A stretch of 35,048 nucleotides of DNA from Actinomycetes bacterium. Its GTDB lineage: Bacteria; Actinomycetota; Acidimicrobiia; Acidimicrobiales; RAAP-2. Positions 16,912 to 27,177 of this stretch are shown one piece after another. A program made the translations under genes and the position numbers. Numbering within the stretch: the stretch's first letter is position 1; every line of letters begins with the position of its first letter. The stretch is from assembly GCA_021815645.1 (NCBI GenBank), contig JAKBAB010000013.1, positions 1 through 35,048 on the forward strand, given 5' to 3'. The notes beneath the pieces were generated by a model that saw only the letters and a program-made list of their open reading frames with translations, had not been told where the DNA came from and did not search any database.

Positions 16912-18054
16912 GTGGGCAACGTCGTCGCCTACCTGGTGGTGGCGTTAGTGGGGGCGGTCGTTACTCTCGCCGCGACCCGTCCGGCCCGGGCGATCTCGCT
17001 GCGGGTGGGCTATACCGCACTGCCCGACGACCGTAAGGTTCACCGACGCGTCACCCCTTACGGGGGCGGCGGCGCGATGTTGGTGGGTCTGTGCGCGGCG
17101 CTCATGGTGGCCCTGGCGATTCCGACGCTGCGCGCCGTCATCGTCTCGTCGAGGGAGACCTTCGGGGTTCTCCTGGCGGCCGGGGTCATCTTCGTGGTGG
17201 GACTCGTCGACGACTTTCGTGAAATGAGCGCCCCGGCCAAGGTCGCCGGTCAGTTCCTCGCCGCCTCGGTCCTGTACTTCTCGGGCGCCACCATGTACCA
17301 ACTGAAGCTGCCCTTCGCCGGCTTCGTGGTGCTGGGACCTTCGATTTTGCCGATCATCACGGCCCTGTGGGTATTCGCTCTCTCTAACGCGATCAACCTC
17401 ATCGACGGCCTGGATGGACTAGCGGCCGGCATCGTGGCGATCGCGTCGGGGACCCTTTGCGTCTACGGGTTGCGCCTCGAGGATTTGGGTCTCTTACCCT
17501 CGAGCAACGTGGGACCGCTCGTGGCGGCGGTGACCTGTGGAATCTGCGTTGGGTTTTTGCGCGATAACTTCCACCCCGCCAAACTCTTCATGGGCGACGC
17601 CGGCTCCTTGATGCTCGGACTGCTGATGAGCGCCTCGACGATGGTGATCGGCGGGCGGACGCCGCCGGCCAGTGGAGTGACGTTTTTCTTCTTCGCGCCC
17701 CTCCTTATCCCCGTTTTTATTCTGGGCGTTCCCCTCGTCGACGCGGTCTGGGCCTTCGCGCGCCGAACCGCGTCCGGTCAGGGCTTTCATACCCCGGATA
17801 AGAACCACATTCACCACCGCCTGATGCGCCTCGGTCACGGTCACCGTCGTACCGTGACGATCCTGTGGTCGTGGACCGCCCTGCTGTGCGGCTTCGTGCT
17901 CTTGCCCCTTTTTGACACGCGGGCCAACGTCTTTATCCCCTTGGGGGTAGCGGTCTTGGTCATCGCCCTACTCACGTGGTTCAGCCCCTTGGTCTGGCGA
18001 CGGCGCCGGGCCCGGGAGCGCGCGGAGAGCGCCGAGGAGCGAGTACCGCGGTGA
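16912..18054 (+). CDS. wecA: Undecaprenyl-phosphate sugar-1-phosphate transferase (WecA/Rfe/TagO family)
   Basis: This polytopic membrane enzyme transfers a sugar-1-phosphate (GlcNAc-1-P in the well-studied members) from the UDP-sugar to a polyprenyl phosphate, starting a cell-envelope glycopolymer; in Mycobacterium the equivalent gene starts arabinogalactan linker synthesis. About 10-11 hydrophobic segments are visible. Conserved cytosolic motifs are VGLVDDFRE (about 98-106), NAINLIDGLDGLAAG (about 158-172), FMGDAGSLMLG (about 225-235) and the His-rich HIHHRLMRLGHGHR (about 299-312). The C-terminal tail is basic. The GTG start is three bases after glyA, and the stop overlaps atpZ (GTGA at 18051). 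The position just before the atp genes is conserved in Actinobacteria. The sugar donor is inferred. Confidence 0.92.
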   Translation: MGNVVAYLVVALVGAVVTLAATRPARAISLRVGYTALPDDRKVHRRVTPYGGGGAMLVGLCAALMVALAIPTLRAVIVSSRETFGVLLAAGVIFVVGLVDDFREMSAPAKVAGQFLAASVLYFSGATMYQLKLPFAGFVVLGPSILPIITALWVFALSNAINLIDGLDGLAAGIVAIASGTLCVYGLRLEDLGLLPSSNVGPLVAAVTCGICVGFLRDNFHPAKLFMGDAGSLMLGLLMSASTMVIGGRTPPASGVTFFFFAPLLIPVFILGVPLVDAVWAFARRTASGQGFHTPDKNHIHHRLMRLGHGHRRTVTILWSWTALLCGFVLLPLFDTRANVFIPLGVAVLVIALLTWFSPLVWRRRRARERAESAEERVPR

Positions 18055-18308
18055 GTGGTGGGGACGACCAAATTTCTAACCGCTCCGATCAGGAGAAACC
18101 TTCGCCAAACGATTTACCGGGACTGGCCGCGTTCGCGGCGCTCGGCTCGACGATCGCGGTCTGCGTGACGGCGGGAGTCGTCGGGGGCCTCTACCTCGAC
18201 GGCCACGGCGTTCCCGCACCGGGGGGACTGCTGCTCGGGATAGTGTTAGGGACGGTCGTCGCCGTAGCGAGTGTTGTTCAACTCGTTCGGCGCTTCCTTA
18301 AAAATTGA
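18051..18308 (+). CDS. AtpZ/AtpI-like small membrane protein of the ATP synthase operon
   Basis: This 85-residue protein has a polar N-terminus and two hydrophobic hairpin helices (about 26-50 and 58-78) containing GVVGGLYLDG and the Gly-rich GGLLLGIVLGTVV, the pattern of the PF09527 (AtpZ/ATPase_gene1) family. Members are encoded at the head of many atp operons and are proposed to act with AtpI in assembly or Mg2+ supply; the role is not settled. The frame extends upstream to 17976 within wecA. The GTG at 18051 is preferred because it overlaps the wecA stop as GTGA, like other coupled junctions here, and gives the usual family length. Confidence 0.78.
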   Translation: MSGGDDQISNRSDQEKPSPNDLPGLAAFAALGSTIAVCVTAGVVGGLYLDGHGVPAPGGLLLGIVLGTVVAVASVVQLVRRFLKN

Positions 18309-18314
18309 CCGTCC

Positions 18315-18719
18315 GTGCTAGATAACCTTCCCGCCAACACCCTCCCACGTCTCCTGCGTCGAACCACACTTTCGGCCCTAGTCGTTGGACTCGTGGGCTT
18401 CGTCGCCGCACTCCTGCTCGCCGGCGCGTTCGCCGCGCTCGGCGTCGCCGCGGGCGTGGCGCTGGCGGTAGTGAACCTGCGCTTCTTAGACGCCCAGTCC
18501 GCGCGGGTGGAACTTCGCGGCGAGCAAAATTCGAAGGCCATTCGCCGCCAACTGGGTGGGAGAACCACCGGAAGACTGGTCGTGGTGACCGTGGTCGTTC
18601 TGGCCCTGGTGTGGCTCGAGGCCCCCCTGGGAATCGGTATTGTGTCAGGGCTTGTGCTATATCAGATTGTCTTCGTCGCGAACGTGCTGCGCGTCGTGGC
18701 GGGCCAGAAAGGCGTGTAA
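18315..18719 (+). CDS. atpI: AtpI-like membrane protein (ATP synthase subunit I family)
   Basis: A 134-residue membrane protein with four hydrophobic segments: about 20-38, 41-56, 86-101 and 105-128. There is a short basic/polar loop between the second and third (LDAQSARVELRGEQNSKAIRR). Size, topology and position directly before atpB match ATP synthase protein I, an assembly factor that helps form the c-ring in some bacteria. Sequence conservation in this family is low, so the assignment rests largely on context and topology. The GTG start lies six bases after atpZ, and the stop is three bases before the atpB ATG. It might alternatively be counted as an unnamed atp-operon membrane protein. 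Confidence 0.72.
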   Translation: MLDNLPANTLPRLLRRTTLSALVVGLVGFVAALLLAGAFAALGVAAGVALAVVNLRFLDAQSARVELRGEQNSKAIRRQLGGRTTGRLVVVTVVVLALVWLEAPLGIGIVSGLVLYQIVFVANVLRVVAGQKGV

Positions 18720-18722
18720 GGG

Positions 18723-19484
18723 ATGTTGGAGGCCGCGGGCAGCATCTCCGTGGGCGTGCACCCTCAGGTGCACGTCTTGGGATTCGCCGTCGACACCGAC
18801 ATAGTGACTTCGACGTTGCTCGCGGCGGCCGTTTTGTTGTTCCTCGGTTTTCGCATGCGCTCGCGCGTCACCGACGGCGTCCCGGGCAAGCTCCAACTCT
18901 TTTGGGAGGTTCTCGTCGAGCAGGTCAACGACCTCGCCGACTCGGCGATCGGCCCCCAGGGGCGCCGATTCGTACCCATCGCGGTGACGCTCTTCTTGTT
19001 CATCTTGATTTGTAACTGGATTGGGTTTATTCCCTCGTCCCTCCAGCCGGGAATCTCTCCGGAGATTCTTCCGGCGCCCACGAGCGACGTCAACCTACCT
19101 TTGGCGATGGCGCTGTTCGTCATCGTGTGGGTACACGTGGAGTCTTTTCGCGCCCGCGGCTTTCGCGGCTACTTTCGTCACTACCGCCAGCCCTACGTAG
19201 CGCTGACGCCGATCAACGTCATCGAGGAGATCACCAAGCCCATCACGCTCACCTTTCGACTCTTCGGCAACCTCTTTTCCGGAGGGCTAATGGTCGCGGT
19301 GATGGTGACGCTCCTGCCCATCTTCGCCTCACCGGTGGGTGAACTGATCTGGAAACCCTTCGACCTATTCATCGGTCTCATCCAGGCCTACATCTTCATG
19401 TTGCTCACCGTGCTCTACTTCGCCTTCGCGACCAGTCACGAAGAGGCGCCCGTGCACGACGGCGCGCTGGAAATATCGCATTAA
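18723..19484 (+). CDS. atpB: ATP synthase Fo subunit a
   Basis: Subunit a forms the two proton half-channels next to the c-ring in the membrane. The 253-residue chain is strongly hydrophobic, with about five to six helices. The essential Arg is R179 in TFRLFGNLFSGGLM, matching E. coli R210 in its RLFGN motif. The NLIGFIPS-like segment reads CNWIGFIPSSLQPG and is followed by TSDVNLPLAMAL. The C-terminal FIGLIQAYIFMLLTVLYFAFA is typical. It starts with ATG three bases after the atpI-like gene, and a 21-bp gap with the next gene's ribosome binding site follows. Assignment is secure. Confidence 0.96.
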   Translation: MLEAAGSISVGVHPQVHVLGFAVDTDIVTSTLLAAAVLLFLGFRMRSRVTDGVPGKLQLFWEVLVEQVNDLADSAIGPQGRRFVPIAVTLFLFILICNWIGFIPSSLQPGISPEILPAPTSDVNLPLAMALFVIVWVHVESFRARGFRGYFRHYRQPYVALTPINVIEEITKPITLTFRLFGNLFSGGLMVAVMVTLLPIFASPVGELIWKPFDLFIGLIQAYIFMLLTVLYFAFATSHEEAPVHDGALEISH

Positions 19485-19505
19485 CTAAATAGGAGGAAAT
19501 GATTC

Positions 19506-19775
19506 ATGGCCACGAACCCAAATGACGTCGCGAGCGCAGTACGTATCGCCGGCGCCCTCGTCGGCGGCGGGCTCGCTCTGGGGGGCGGCGCGATCGGTGC
19601 GGCGATTGGTGACGGACTCGCCGGAAGTCAGACCATCGCGGCCATCGCTCGACAGCCCGAGATTGAGAATAAGGCGCGCCAGTACTTCTTCTTGACGGTG
19701 GGTCTCGTCGAGGCGATGTACTTCATCAACCTGTTGTTCATGGTGGTCTTCGTGTACGTCTTCGAGAAGCACTAG
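19506..19775 (+). CDS. atpE: ATP synthase Fo subunit c
   Basis: Subunit c forms the rotating ring. The 89-residue hairpin has a Gly/Ala-rich first helix ([21 protein letters not shown]), the polar loop RQPE and a second helix with the ion-binding E69 in [16 protein letters not shown]. No Na+-specific Gln pattern is evident, so it is probably proton-driven. The strong AGGAGG at 19491-19496 is the best ribosome binding site in the operon, consistent with the need for many c copies. An ATG at 19499 (out of frame, nine codons including stop) lies too close to the Shine-Dalgarno. The residue after E-A is Met (M71) where mycobacterial c, as I recall, has Ala63 in the bedaquiline site. Confidence 0.96.
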   Translation: MATNPNDVASAVRIAGALVGGGLALGGGAIGAAIGDGLAGSQTIAAIARQPEIENKARQYFFLTVGLVEAMYFINLLFMVVFVYVFEKH

Positions 19776-19821
19776 GGCGCGACGCTGCGCGTAACGAGCC
19801 CGTAACGAAAGAGGAACTTAG

Positions 19822-20346
19822 GTGATAGACGCGACGTCAATCTTCCTGCTGCCCAACGCCACGTTCGTCGTGGAGTTGGCCGTCGTCGGGGTGATTCTCT
19901 TCTTAATGACCAAGTACATACTGCCGCCGCTCAATCGAGAGATGGAGAAGCGTCAGGCGAAGATTCGCGCCTCACTGGAGGCGGCGGAAGCGGCGCGCGC
20001 GGAAGCGTCGGCGGCGAGCGACGAGCGAGCTCGCGTGCTCAGCGAAGCCCGCGAGCAGGCCCGCACGATCGTCGCTGGCGCCCAAGCCACTTCCGACCAG
20101 CTGAAGGCTGAGTCCGGGGCGCGCGCCCAGGCGGAGTACGCGAGGATTGTCGCCACCGCCCAGTCCGAGGTTGACGTCGTGCGCCAGCGAGCGATCGACG
20201 ACGCGTCGACCCAGATCGGTGACGTCGTCTACGCACTGGTCGAAAAGATCGTCGAGCGCGAGGTCGACCGGGCCTCGCACGACGACCTCGTGCGCGAGGC
20301 CGTGGCGGCGCTGCACGCCGAGGTCGCTCGGGGAACGAACCGCTAA
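19822..20346 (+). CDS. atpF: ATP synthase Fo subunit b
   Basis: Subunit b is the peripheral stalk that anchors F1 to subunit a. The 174 residues have one N-terminal membrane helix (about 12-33, FVVELAVVGVILFLMTKYIL). A long Ala/Glu/Arg-rich amphipathic helix follows (about 38-150, with repeated EAAEAARAEASAAS-like heptads), as expected for a dimeric coiled coil. A GTG start follows a purine-rich stretch (AAAGAGGAAC) at suitable spacing. It is a stand-alone b gene, unlike Mycobacterium, where a second b is fused to delta. The stop is two bases before atpH. Confidence 0.93.
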   Translation: MIDATSIFLLPNATFVVELAVVGVILFLMTKYILPPLNREMEKRQAKIRASLEAAEAARAEASAASDERARVLSEAREQARTIVAGAQATSDQLKAESGARAQAEYARIVATAQSEVDVVRQRAIDDASTQIGDVVYALVEKIVEREVDRASHDDLVREAVAALHAEVARGTNR

Positions 20347-20348
20347 CG

Positions 20349-21248
20349 ATGCTGGCCACTCTGGAGGGTTACGCCGCGGCCGTTCTCGGACGTCTTGACG
20401 ACGAGCAGTTGACTCGCGTCGCACACGACCTCGAGGTTCTGACAGAAACCGTGCTCGCGCGCTCGGATCTGCGCGCCGCGCTCTCCGATACGGCCATCGC
20501 ACCGCTGGCGCGCGGACGGGTCCTCGACGACCTCCTGCGCGACAAAGTATCGCCCGAAGTCGTTCGTTTGAGCGTCTACGCCGCACAGTCGGTACCGGCC
20601 CCGGACGTGGTTCGCTCGCTCGACGAGCTCGCTCACGTCGCGCGCGAGCGGCGAGAGAACGGGGCGACGACGTTTCGATCCCTGGGGCTCCTCGACGCGC
20701 GTCGGCGCGTCGGCGGCTACGCCGACGCGCTCCTCGGCGAACTAGCCACGGATCGATTCTCGCGAGTGGGCGAGGACCTCTTTCGTTGGGCGCGCGCCCT
20801 CGAAGAGAGCGTGGCGCTGCGTCGAGTTCTCCTCGACCGCGACGCCCCCTTCGCACGACGACTCGCCCTTACCCACGACCTTTTGGCGGGTCGCGTCGAC
20901 CCCGTCGCGCTCGATCTGGCTGACTTTTGCGTGACGGGCGGCCGTCCGCGGGACCTCGTGGGCACGCTCGACTATTTGGTCAACTACGTGGCGCGCGCGC
21001 GGGACTGGCGCGTCGCGCGCGTGCGCAGTGCGCGCCAACTCGACGAAGTCAGTCGCGCGACGCTCGTGGACTCGCTGTCGACACTGACCGGCAAGAGCGT
21101 CGAGCTGCACGTCACCGACGAACCGGAACTTTTGAGCGGGGTTCTGGTGGAGGTCGGGGACTTGCGCATAGACGCCACCACCAAAGGCCGCCTGAGCGCG
21201 CTGCGCGACGCCGTCGCCGCGGACCACGCGCTCGTCACCCTGTCATGA
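20349..21248 (+). CDS. atpH: ATP synthase F1 subunit delta with duplicated N-terminal domain
   Basis: Delta joins the top of F1 (alpha N-termini) to the b stalk. Ordinary bacterial delta is about 175-180 residues; this chain has 299. Residues about 117-299 form a full delta: helical N-domain, then the C-domain with VRSARQLDEVSRATLVDSLSTLTGK and VLVEVGDLRIDATTKGRLSALR. Residues about 1-95 look like an extra copy of the helical N-domain. At a constant offset of 116 residues, about 22 of 68 positions (7-74 against 123-190) are identical, including GYA, LG, RV, DL, LR, DLL and V-x-P. The ATG follows the atpF stop by two bases. Subunit identity is secure; the duplication is read directly from the sequence. 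Confidence 0.93.
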   Translation: MLATLEGYAAAVLGRLDDEQLTRVAHDLEVLTETVLARSDLRAALSDTAIAPLARGRVLDDLLRDKVSPEVVRLSVYAAQSVPAPDVVRSLDELAHVARERRENGATTFRSLGLLDARRRVGGYADALLGELATDRFSRVGEDLFRWARALEESVALRRVLLDRDAPFARRLALTHDLLAGRVDPVALDLADFCVTGGRPRDLVGTLDYLVNYVARARDWRVARVRSARQLDEVSRATLVDSLSTLTGKSVELHVTDEPELLSGVLVEVGDLRIDATTKGRLSALRDAVAADHALVTLS

Positions 21249-21274
21249 CCCGTAACTAGGAAGAGGAAACCGAG

Positions 21275-22792
21275 ATGTCTGAACTCACCATCAGCGCGAG
21301 CGAAATCACCGAGGCGCTGCGCAAACACGTCAGCGATTTCAATCCCGCCGTCGAGGCCGAGCAAGTCGGTCGCGTCGTCGAAGTCGGTGACGGGATCGCG
21401 CGCGTGTCCGGACTGCCGTCGGCCCAAGTGAACGAGCTACTGGAGTTCGCCGACGGCACCGTCGGTCTGGCGATGAACCTCGACGAGGAGACCATCGGCG
21501 CCGTCGTGCTCGGTTCCGTCGACGGTATCGAGGAGGAGCAGATTGTCCGATCGACCGGTCGAATTCTCTCGATGCCCGTGGGCGACGCGCTGCTGGGACG
21601 GGTCGTCAACGCCCTGGGTGAGCCCCTCGACGGGAAGGGCGCGCTCGTCAATCCCACTCGCCGTCGGATGGAGATTCAGGCCCCGGGTATCACCGGCCGC
21701 CAGCCCGTCTCCGAACCGCTCCAGACGGGCATCAAGGCCATCGACGCGATGACCCCGATCGGCCGCGGTCAGCGCGAGCTCATCATTGGCGACCGTAAGA
21801 CCGGTAAGACGACCGTCGCGGTGGACACCGTTTTGAACCAGAAGGGCCAGGGTGTTAAGTGCATCTACGTCGCGATCGGTCAGAAGAACTCCTCCGTCGC
21901 TCAGACCGTTAAAACGTTGGAGGACTTCGGGGCGATGGCCTACACCGTCGTCGTGGTCGCCGGCGCCGGCGACCCCGCGCCCTTTAAGTTCCTCGCCCCC
22001 TACGCCGGGTGCGCCATCGGTCAGGAGTGGATGGAAAAGGGCGAGCACGCGCTCGTGATCTACGACGACCTCTCCAAACAGGCCGAGGCTTACCGCCAAA
22101 TATCGCTGCTACTGCGCCGCCCGCCGGGTCGCGAGGCGTACCCCGGCGACGTCTTTTACCTCCACAGTCGACTCCTGGAGCGGGCGGCCAAGTTGAGCGA
22201 CGAACTGGGCGGAGGGTCGCTCACGGCGCTGCCGATCATCGAGACCAAGGCCGGCGATATTTCGGCGTACATCCCGACCAACGTCATATCGATCACCGAC
22301 GGTCAGGTGTTCCTGCAGGCCGACCTCTTCTACTCGGGGGTCCGCCCCGCGATTGACGTCGGTAACTCGGTGTCGCGAGTCGGTGGCGCGGCCCAGGTTA
22401 AGGCGATGCGCTCGGTCGCGGGCACGCTCAAGATTGACCTCGCTCAGTTCCGCGACCTCGAGTCATTCGCCACCTTCGGGTCCGAACTCGACAAGTCCTC
22501 TCAACAGCAACTCGACCGCGGCTATCGGTTAACCGAACTGCTCAAGCAGGGACTGAACGCACCCGTGCCGGTCGAGGAACAGGTCGTGGCCATCTACGCC
22601 GGAACCCGTGGGTGGCTCGACACGGTGCCCGTCGAGGACGTTTCGCGCTTCGAAGCCGAACTGCTCACCGCCTTTCGGGCGAAGCACGCCGACCTGCTCG
22701 GCGAGATTCGCGACACCAAGGTTCTGCCCGACTCCGAACGTCTCGACTCCGCGCTGCGCGCGGTCCTCGAGGGCTTCGCGACGAGTAAGTAG
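21275..22792 (+). CDS. atpA: ATP synthase F1 subunit alpha
   Basis: Alpha forms the alternating non-catalytic nucleotide sites of the F1 hexamer. The 505 residues match the family. The N-terminal barrel contains [17 protein letters not shown]. The Walker A motif GDRKTGKT lies at about 172-179, and [37 protein letters not shown] is the typical catalytic-interface region. The arginine-finger segment is [13 protein letters not shown]. The usual Gln of GDRQTGKT is Lys here, a common variant in Actinobacteria as far as I recall. The ATG has a good upstream AGGAAGAGGAA ribosome binding site. Gaps are 26 bp to atpH and 9 bp to atpG. Confidence 0.97.
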   Translation: MSELTISASEITEALRKHVSDFNPAVEAEQVGRVVEVGDGIARVSGLPSAQVNELLEFADGTVGLAMNLDEETIGAVVLGSVDGIEEEQIVRSTGRILSMPVGDALLGRVVNALGEPLDGKGALVNPTRRRMEIQAPGITGRQPVSEPLQTGIKAIDAMTPIGRGQRELIIGDRKTGKTTVAVDTVLNQKGQGVKCIYVAIGQKNSSVAQTVKTLEDFGAMAYTVVVVAGAGDPAPFKFLAPYAGCAIGQEWMEKGEHALVIYDDLSKQAEAYRQISLLLRRPPGREAYPGDVFYLHSRLLERAAKLSDELGGGSLTALPIIETKAGDISAYIPTNVISITDGQVFLQADLFYSGVRPAIDVGNSVSRVGGAAQVKAMRSVAGTLKIDLAQFRDLESFATFGSELDKSSQQQLDRGYRLTELLKQGLNAPVPVEEQVVAIYAGTRGWLDTVPVEDVSRFEAELLTAFRAKHADLLGEIRDTKVLPDSERLDSALRAVLEGFATSK

Positions 22793-22801
22793 CGAGCCGC
22801 C

Positions 22802-25132
<2,331 letters not shown>

Positions 25133-25133
<1 letters not shown>

Positions 25134-25570
25134 TGGCCTCGCTAGTCGTCGAAATACTGACTCCCGAGGGGCCCCTGTGGCGCGGGGAGGCGAGCGCCCT
25201 GATGGCGCGCTCCACGGTCGGCAAATTCACTGTGTTGGCCCAGCACACCGCCACCGTCGGGGATCTGGTCGCGAGTGTGGTGCGCGTGGAAGCGCCGGAG
25301 GGCCCCGTGACCTTCGCGGTCCACTCGGGTTTCTTCGAAGTCGCGCCCGGTCCCGAGGTCGGTGAAACGCGCGCGACGATCCTAGCGAGCGTCGCCGAAC
25401 TCACGAGCGACATTGACGTCGCGCGAGCCCAAGCGGCCAAGGAGCGCTACGAGGCCGAAATGGCCGAGAGTCGCGACGACGACGGCGCGCGCTACGCGCT
25501 GGCCGCGCAGGGAGTGGCGCGCGCCGAACTTCGCCTCGCCGCGGCCACGCGCCGCGGCGCACTCGCCTAG
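25133..25570 (+). CDS. atpC: ATP synthase F1 subunit epsilon
   Basis: Epsilon couples the central stalk to the c-ring and can inhibit ATP hydrolysis. The 145 residues have the N-terminal beta sandwich (about 1-88, with LVVEILTPEGPLWRGEAS and FTVLAQHTATVGDL) and an Ala/Arg-rich C-terminal helical hairpin (about 92-145). The start overlaps the atpD stop by one base (TGATG). The stop (25568-25570) overlaps the stop of the convergent CBS gene through a shared CTAG. It ends the apparent operon that begins at rpiB. Confidence 0.94.
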
Positions 25571-26004
25571 CGACCCGAGACGTACTCCAGCAGGTCCCGC
25601 TTGTCGTGTTCGAGTTCGTCGAGCCGGGCTTTGACGACGTCGCCGATGGAGACCAGGCCCACGAGGCTCCCCCCGTCTACGACCGGGACGTGGCGAATGC
25701 GCCGCTCGGTCATCATGGTCATTAACTCGTGCAACTCGTTCGATTCGCCGCACACCGATACGTCGGTACTCATGAGCTGACCGACGCGCTCCGCGAGGAT
25801 GGTGGCCCCGCGCGCCGCCAGCGCCCGCACGACGTCTCGTTCGGAGAAGATTCCCACGAGTGGGGGAGTCGGGCCGGTGACGACGAGGGCGCCGATCTGT
25901 CGCTCGCGCAGCATGACCAGTGCCTCTTCGACCGTGCGATCTTCAGAGATGGTAGCCACCTCTCGACCTTTGACCTTGAGCAGTTGTGAAACGCGCACCT
26001 CCAC
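25567..26004 (-). CDS. CBS-domain pair protein
   Basis: A 145-residue protein made of two CBS domains and little else. The first covers about 4-68 (REVATISEDRTVEEALVMLRERQIGALVV ... GIFSERDVVRAL), the second about 72-135 (MSTDVSVCGESNELHELMTMMTERRIRHVPVV ... GLVSIGDVVKARL). Such stand-alone pairs bind adenine nucleotides, S-adenosylmethionine or NAD and regulate partners, but the ligand cannot be read here. The GTG start has a G-rich upstream run. Its 3' end shares the CTAG with atpC. The gene upstream on the same strand is glpX, 84 bp away, so they may be cotranscribed. No enzymatic domain is seen. Confidence 0.88.
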   Translation of the reverse strand: MEVRVSQLLKVKGREVATISEDRTVEEALVMLRERQIGALVVTGPTPPLVGIFSERDVVRALAARGATILAERVGQLMSTDVSVCGESNELHELMTMMTERRIRHVPVVDGGSLVGLVSIGDVVKARLDELEHDKRDLLEYVSGR

Positions 26005-26088
26005 CCCCCTCGGTTGGCGCCTCGACGCGGGAGTTCGTGGTCCCTGGTCGGAGGTTACGTCTCCCCGGAGGGGAACGCAATAGGAATT

Positions 26089-27078
26089 TTAGAAGCCGGC
26101 CGTCGTAAACTCCTGGAGCTTGTCGTGACGGTGGAAGGTCTCAATCGTGCGTACGGTGCCCGAGCGTGATCGCACCACCAGGGACTGGGTCGTTGCGCCG
26201 AACTCGTAGAAGCGCACCCCCCGGAGAAAGTCACCGTCGGTGATCGCGGTCGCCGAGAAGAAGCAGTTGTCGCTCGCCACCAGGTCGTTGATCGTTAGTA
26301 CCTTGGTGAAGTCGTAGCCGAGCGCTTCGGCCGCCGTGCGCACTTCCTCGTTCTGGGCGTGTAGGACGCCCTGGATTTCGCCCCCTAGTCCCTTCAGCGC
26401 CGCGGCGGCGATGACCCCTTCGGGCGTACCGCCGACGCCGAACAGGACGTCGGCACCCGAGTTGGGCCAACCCGTGGCGATCGCTCCCGCGACGTCACCG
26501 TCGGTGATCGATAGGACGCGGGCGCCGGCCTCTCGTACTTCGGCGACGAGGTCGTCGTGGCGGGGCCGGTCCAAAATCACTACGCCCAGCTCCTGAACGG
26601 GCTTCTTCAATCGCTGGGCCAACTCGCGCAGGTTGTCCGTCGCCGACGCGTTGACGTCGACCGAGCCGCGACCGCGCGGTCCCACGGCGACCTTCTTCAT
26701 GTAAAAGCACGGTCCCGGGTTGAACATCGAGCCGCGCTCGGCCAAGGCGATCACCGACAGCGCGCCGTTTCGCCCCATCGCGGTCAGCGTCGTGCCGTCG
26801 ACCGGGTCGACGGCGACGTCGACCTGAGGGGGTCGTCCGTCGCCGATACGTTCGCCGTTGTAGAGCATCGGCGCTTCGTCTTTTTCTCCCTCGCCGATGA
26901 CGACGACGCCGTCCATGGCCACGGCCCCCAGCACGAATCGCATGGCGTCTACGGCCGCTCCGTCCGCGGCGTTCTTGTCGCCCCGTCCACTCCAGCGCGC
27001 CGCGGCGATGGCCGCCGCTTCGGTCACCCGAACGAGTTCGAGGGCAATATTGCGGTCGGGCCGTGAGGGAGGCTGCAC
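26089..27078 (-). CDS. glpX: Fructose-1,6-bisphosphatase class II
   Basis: GlpX dephosphorylates fructose-1,6-bisphosphate in gluconeogenesis, or in the Calvin cycle where present. The 329 residues show RNIALELVRVTEAAAIAAARW at the N-terminus. The metal-binding VVIGEGEKDEAPMLYNGE (about 58-75) and DVAVDPVDGTT (about 86-96) are followed by SADVLFGVGGTPEGVIAA and the C-terminal VRFYEFGATTQSLVVRS. It belongs to the lithium-sensitive phosphatase superfamily. The GTG start at 27078 is preceded by a TACGCT -10 box exactly six bases upstream on the minus strand, implying a leaderless transcript. It is divergent from murA. In Actinobacteria GlpX is usually the main FBPase. Confidence 0.95.
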   Translation of the reverse strand: MQPPSRPDRNIALELVRVTEAAAIAAARWSGRGDKNAADGAAVDAMRFVLGAVAMDGVVVIGEGEKDEAPMLYNGERIGDGRPPQVDVAVDPVDGTTLTAMGRNGALSVIALAERGSMFNPGPCFYMKKVAVGPRGRGSVDVNASATDNLRELAQRLKKPVQELGVVILDRPRHDDLVAEVREAGARVLSITDGDVAGAIATGWPNSGADVLFGVGGTPEGVIAAAALKGLGGEIQGVLHAQNEEVRTAAEALGYDFTKVLTINDLVASDNCFFSATAITDGDFLRGVRFYEFGATTQSLVVRSRSGTVRTIETFHRHDKLQEFTTAGF

Positions 27079-27177
27079 TCCGCCAGCGTACTCGGGGCGA
27101 TCCAGCGGTCAGGGGGGAGTTGAACCAGTCCTCACCGCTACGGCTCGGGCCCCGAGGGGAGCGGCCATACTTAAGGG
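27079..27177. promoter_or_regulatory. Divergent promoter region glpX / murA
   Basis: The 99-bp gap holds two opposed leaderless-type promoters. On the minus strand CTGACC (27112 to 27107), a 16-bp spacer and TACGCT (27090 to 27085) precede the glpX GTG by six bases. On the plus strand CATACT (27166-27171) precedes the murA GTG by six bases. No ribosome binding site is needed in this arrangement. No operator-like repeat was recognised between them. Confidence 0.55.

Noticed and set aside
19499..19525. Tiny open frame starting at an ATG right after the atpE Shine-Dalgarno
   Set aside because: Only two bases separate it from AGGAGG, too close for efficient initiation; likely chance, though a regulatory mini-frame cannot be excluded.
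26058..26070. TCCCC-GGA-GGGGA inverted repeat between the CBS gene and glpX as terminator
   Set aside because: Stem of five pairs, no T-run on the minus strand, and glpX and the CBS gene may be cotranscribed; evidence too weak.
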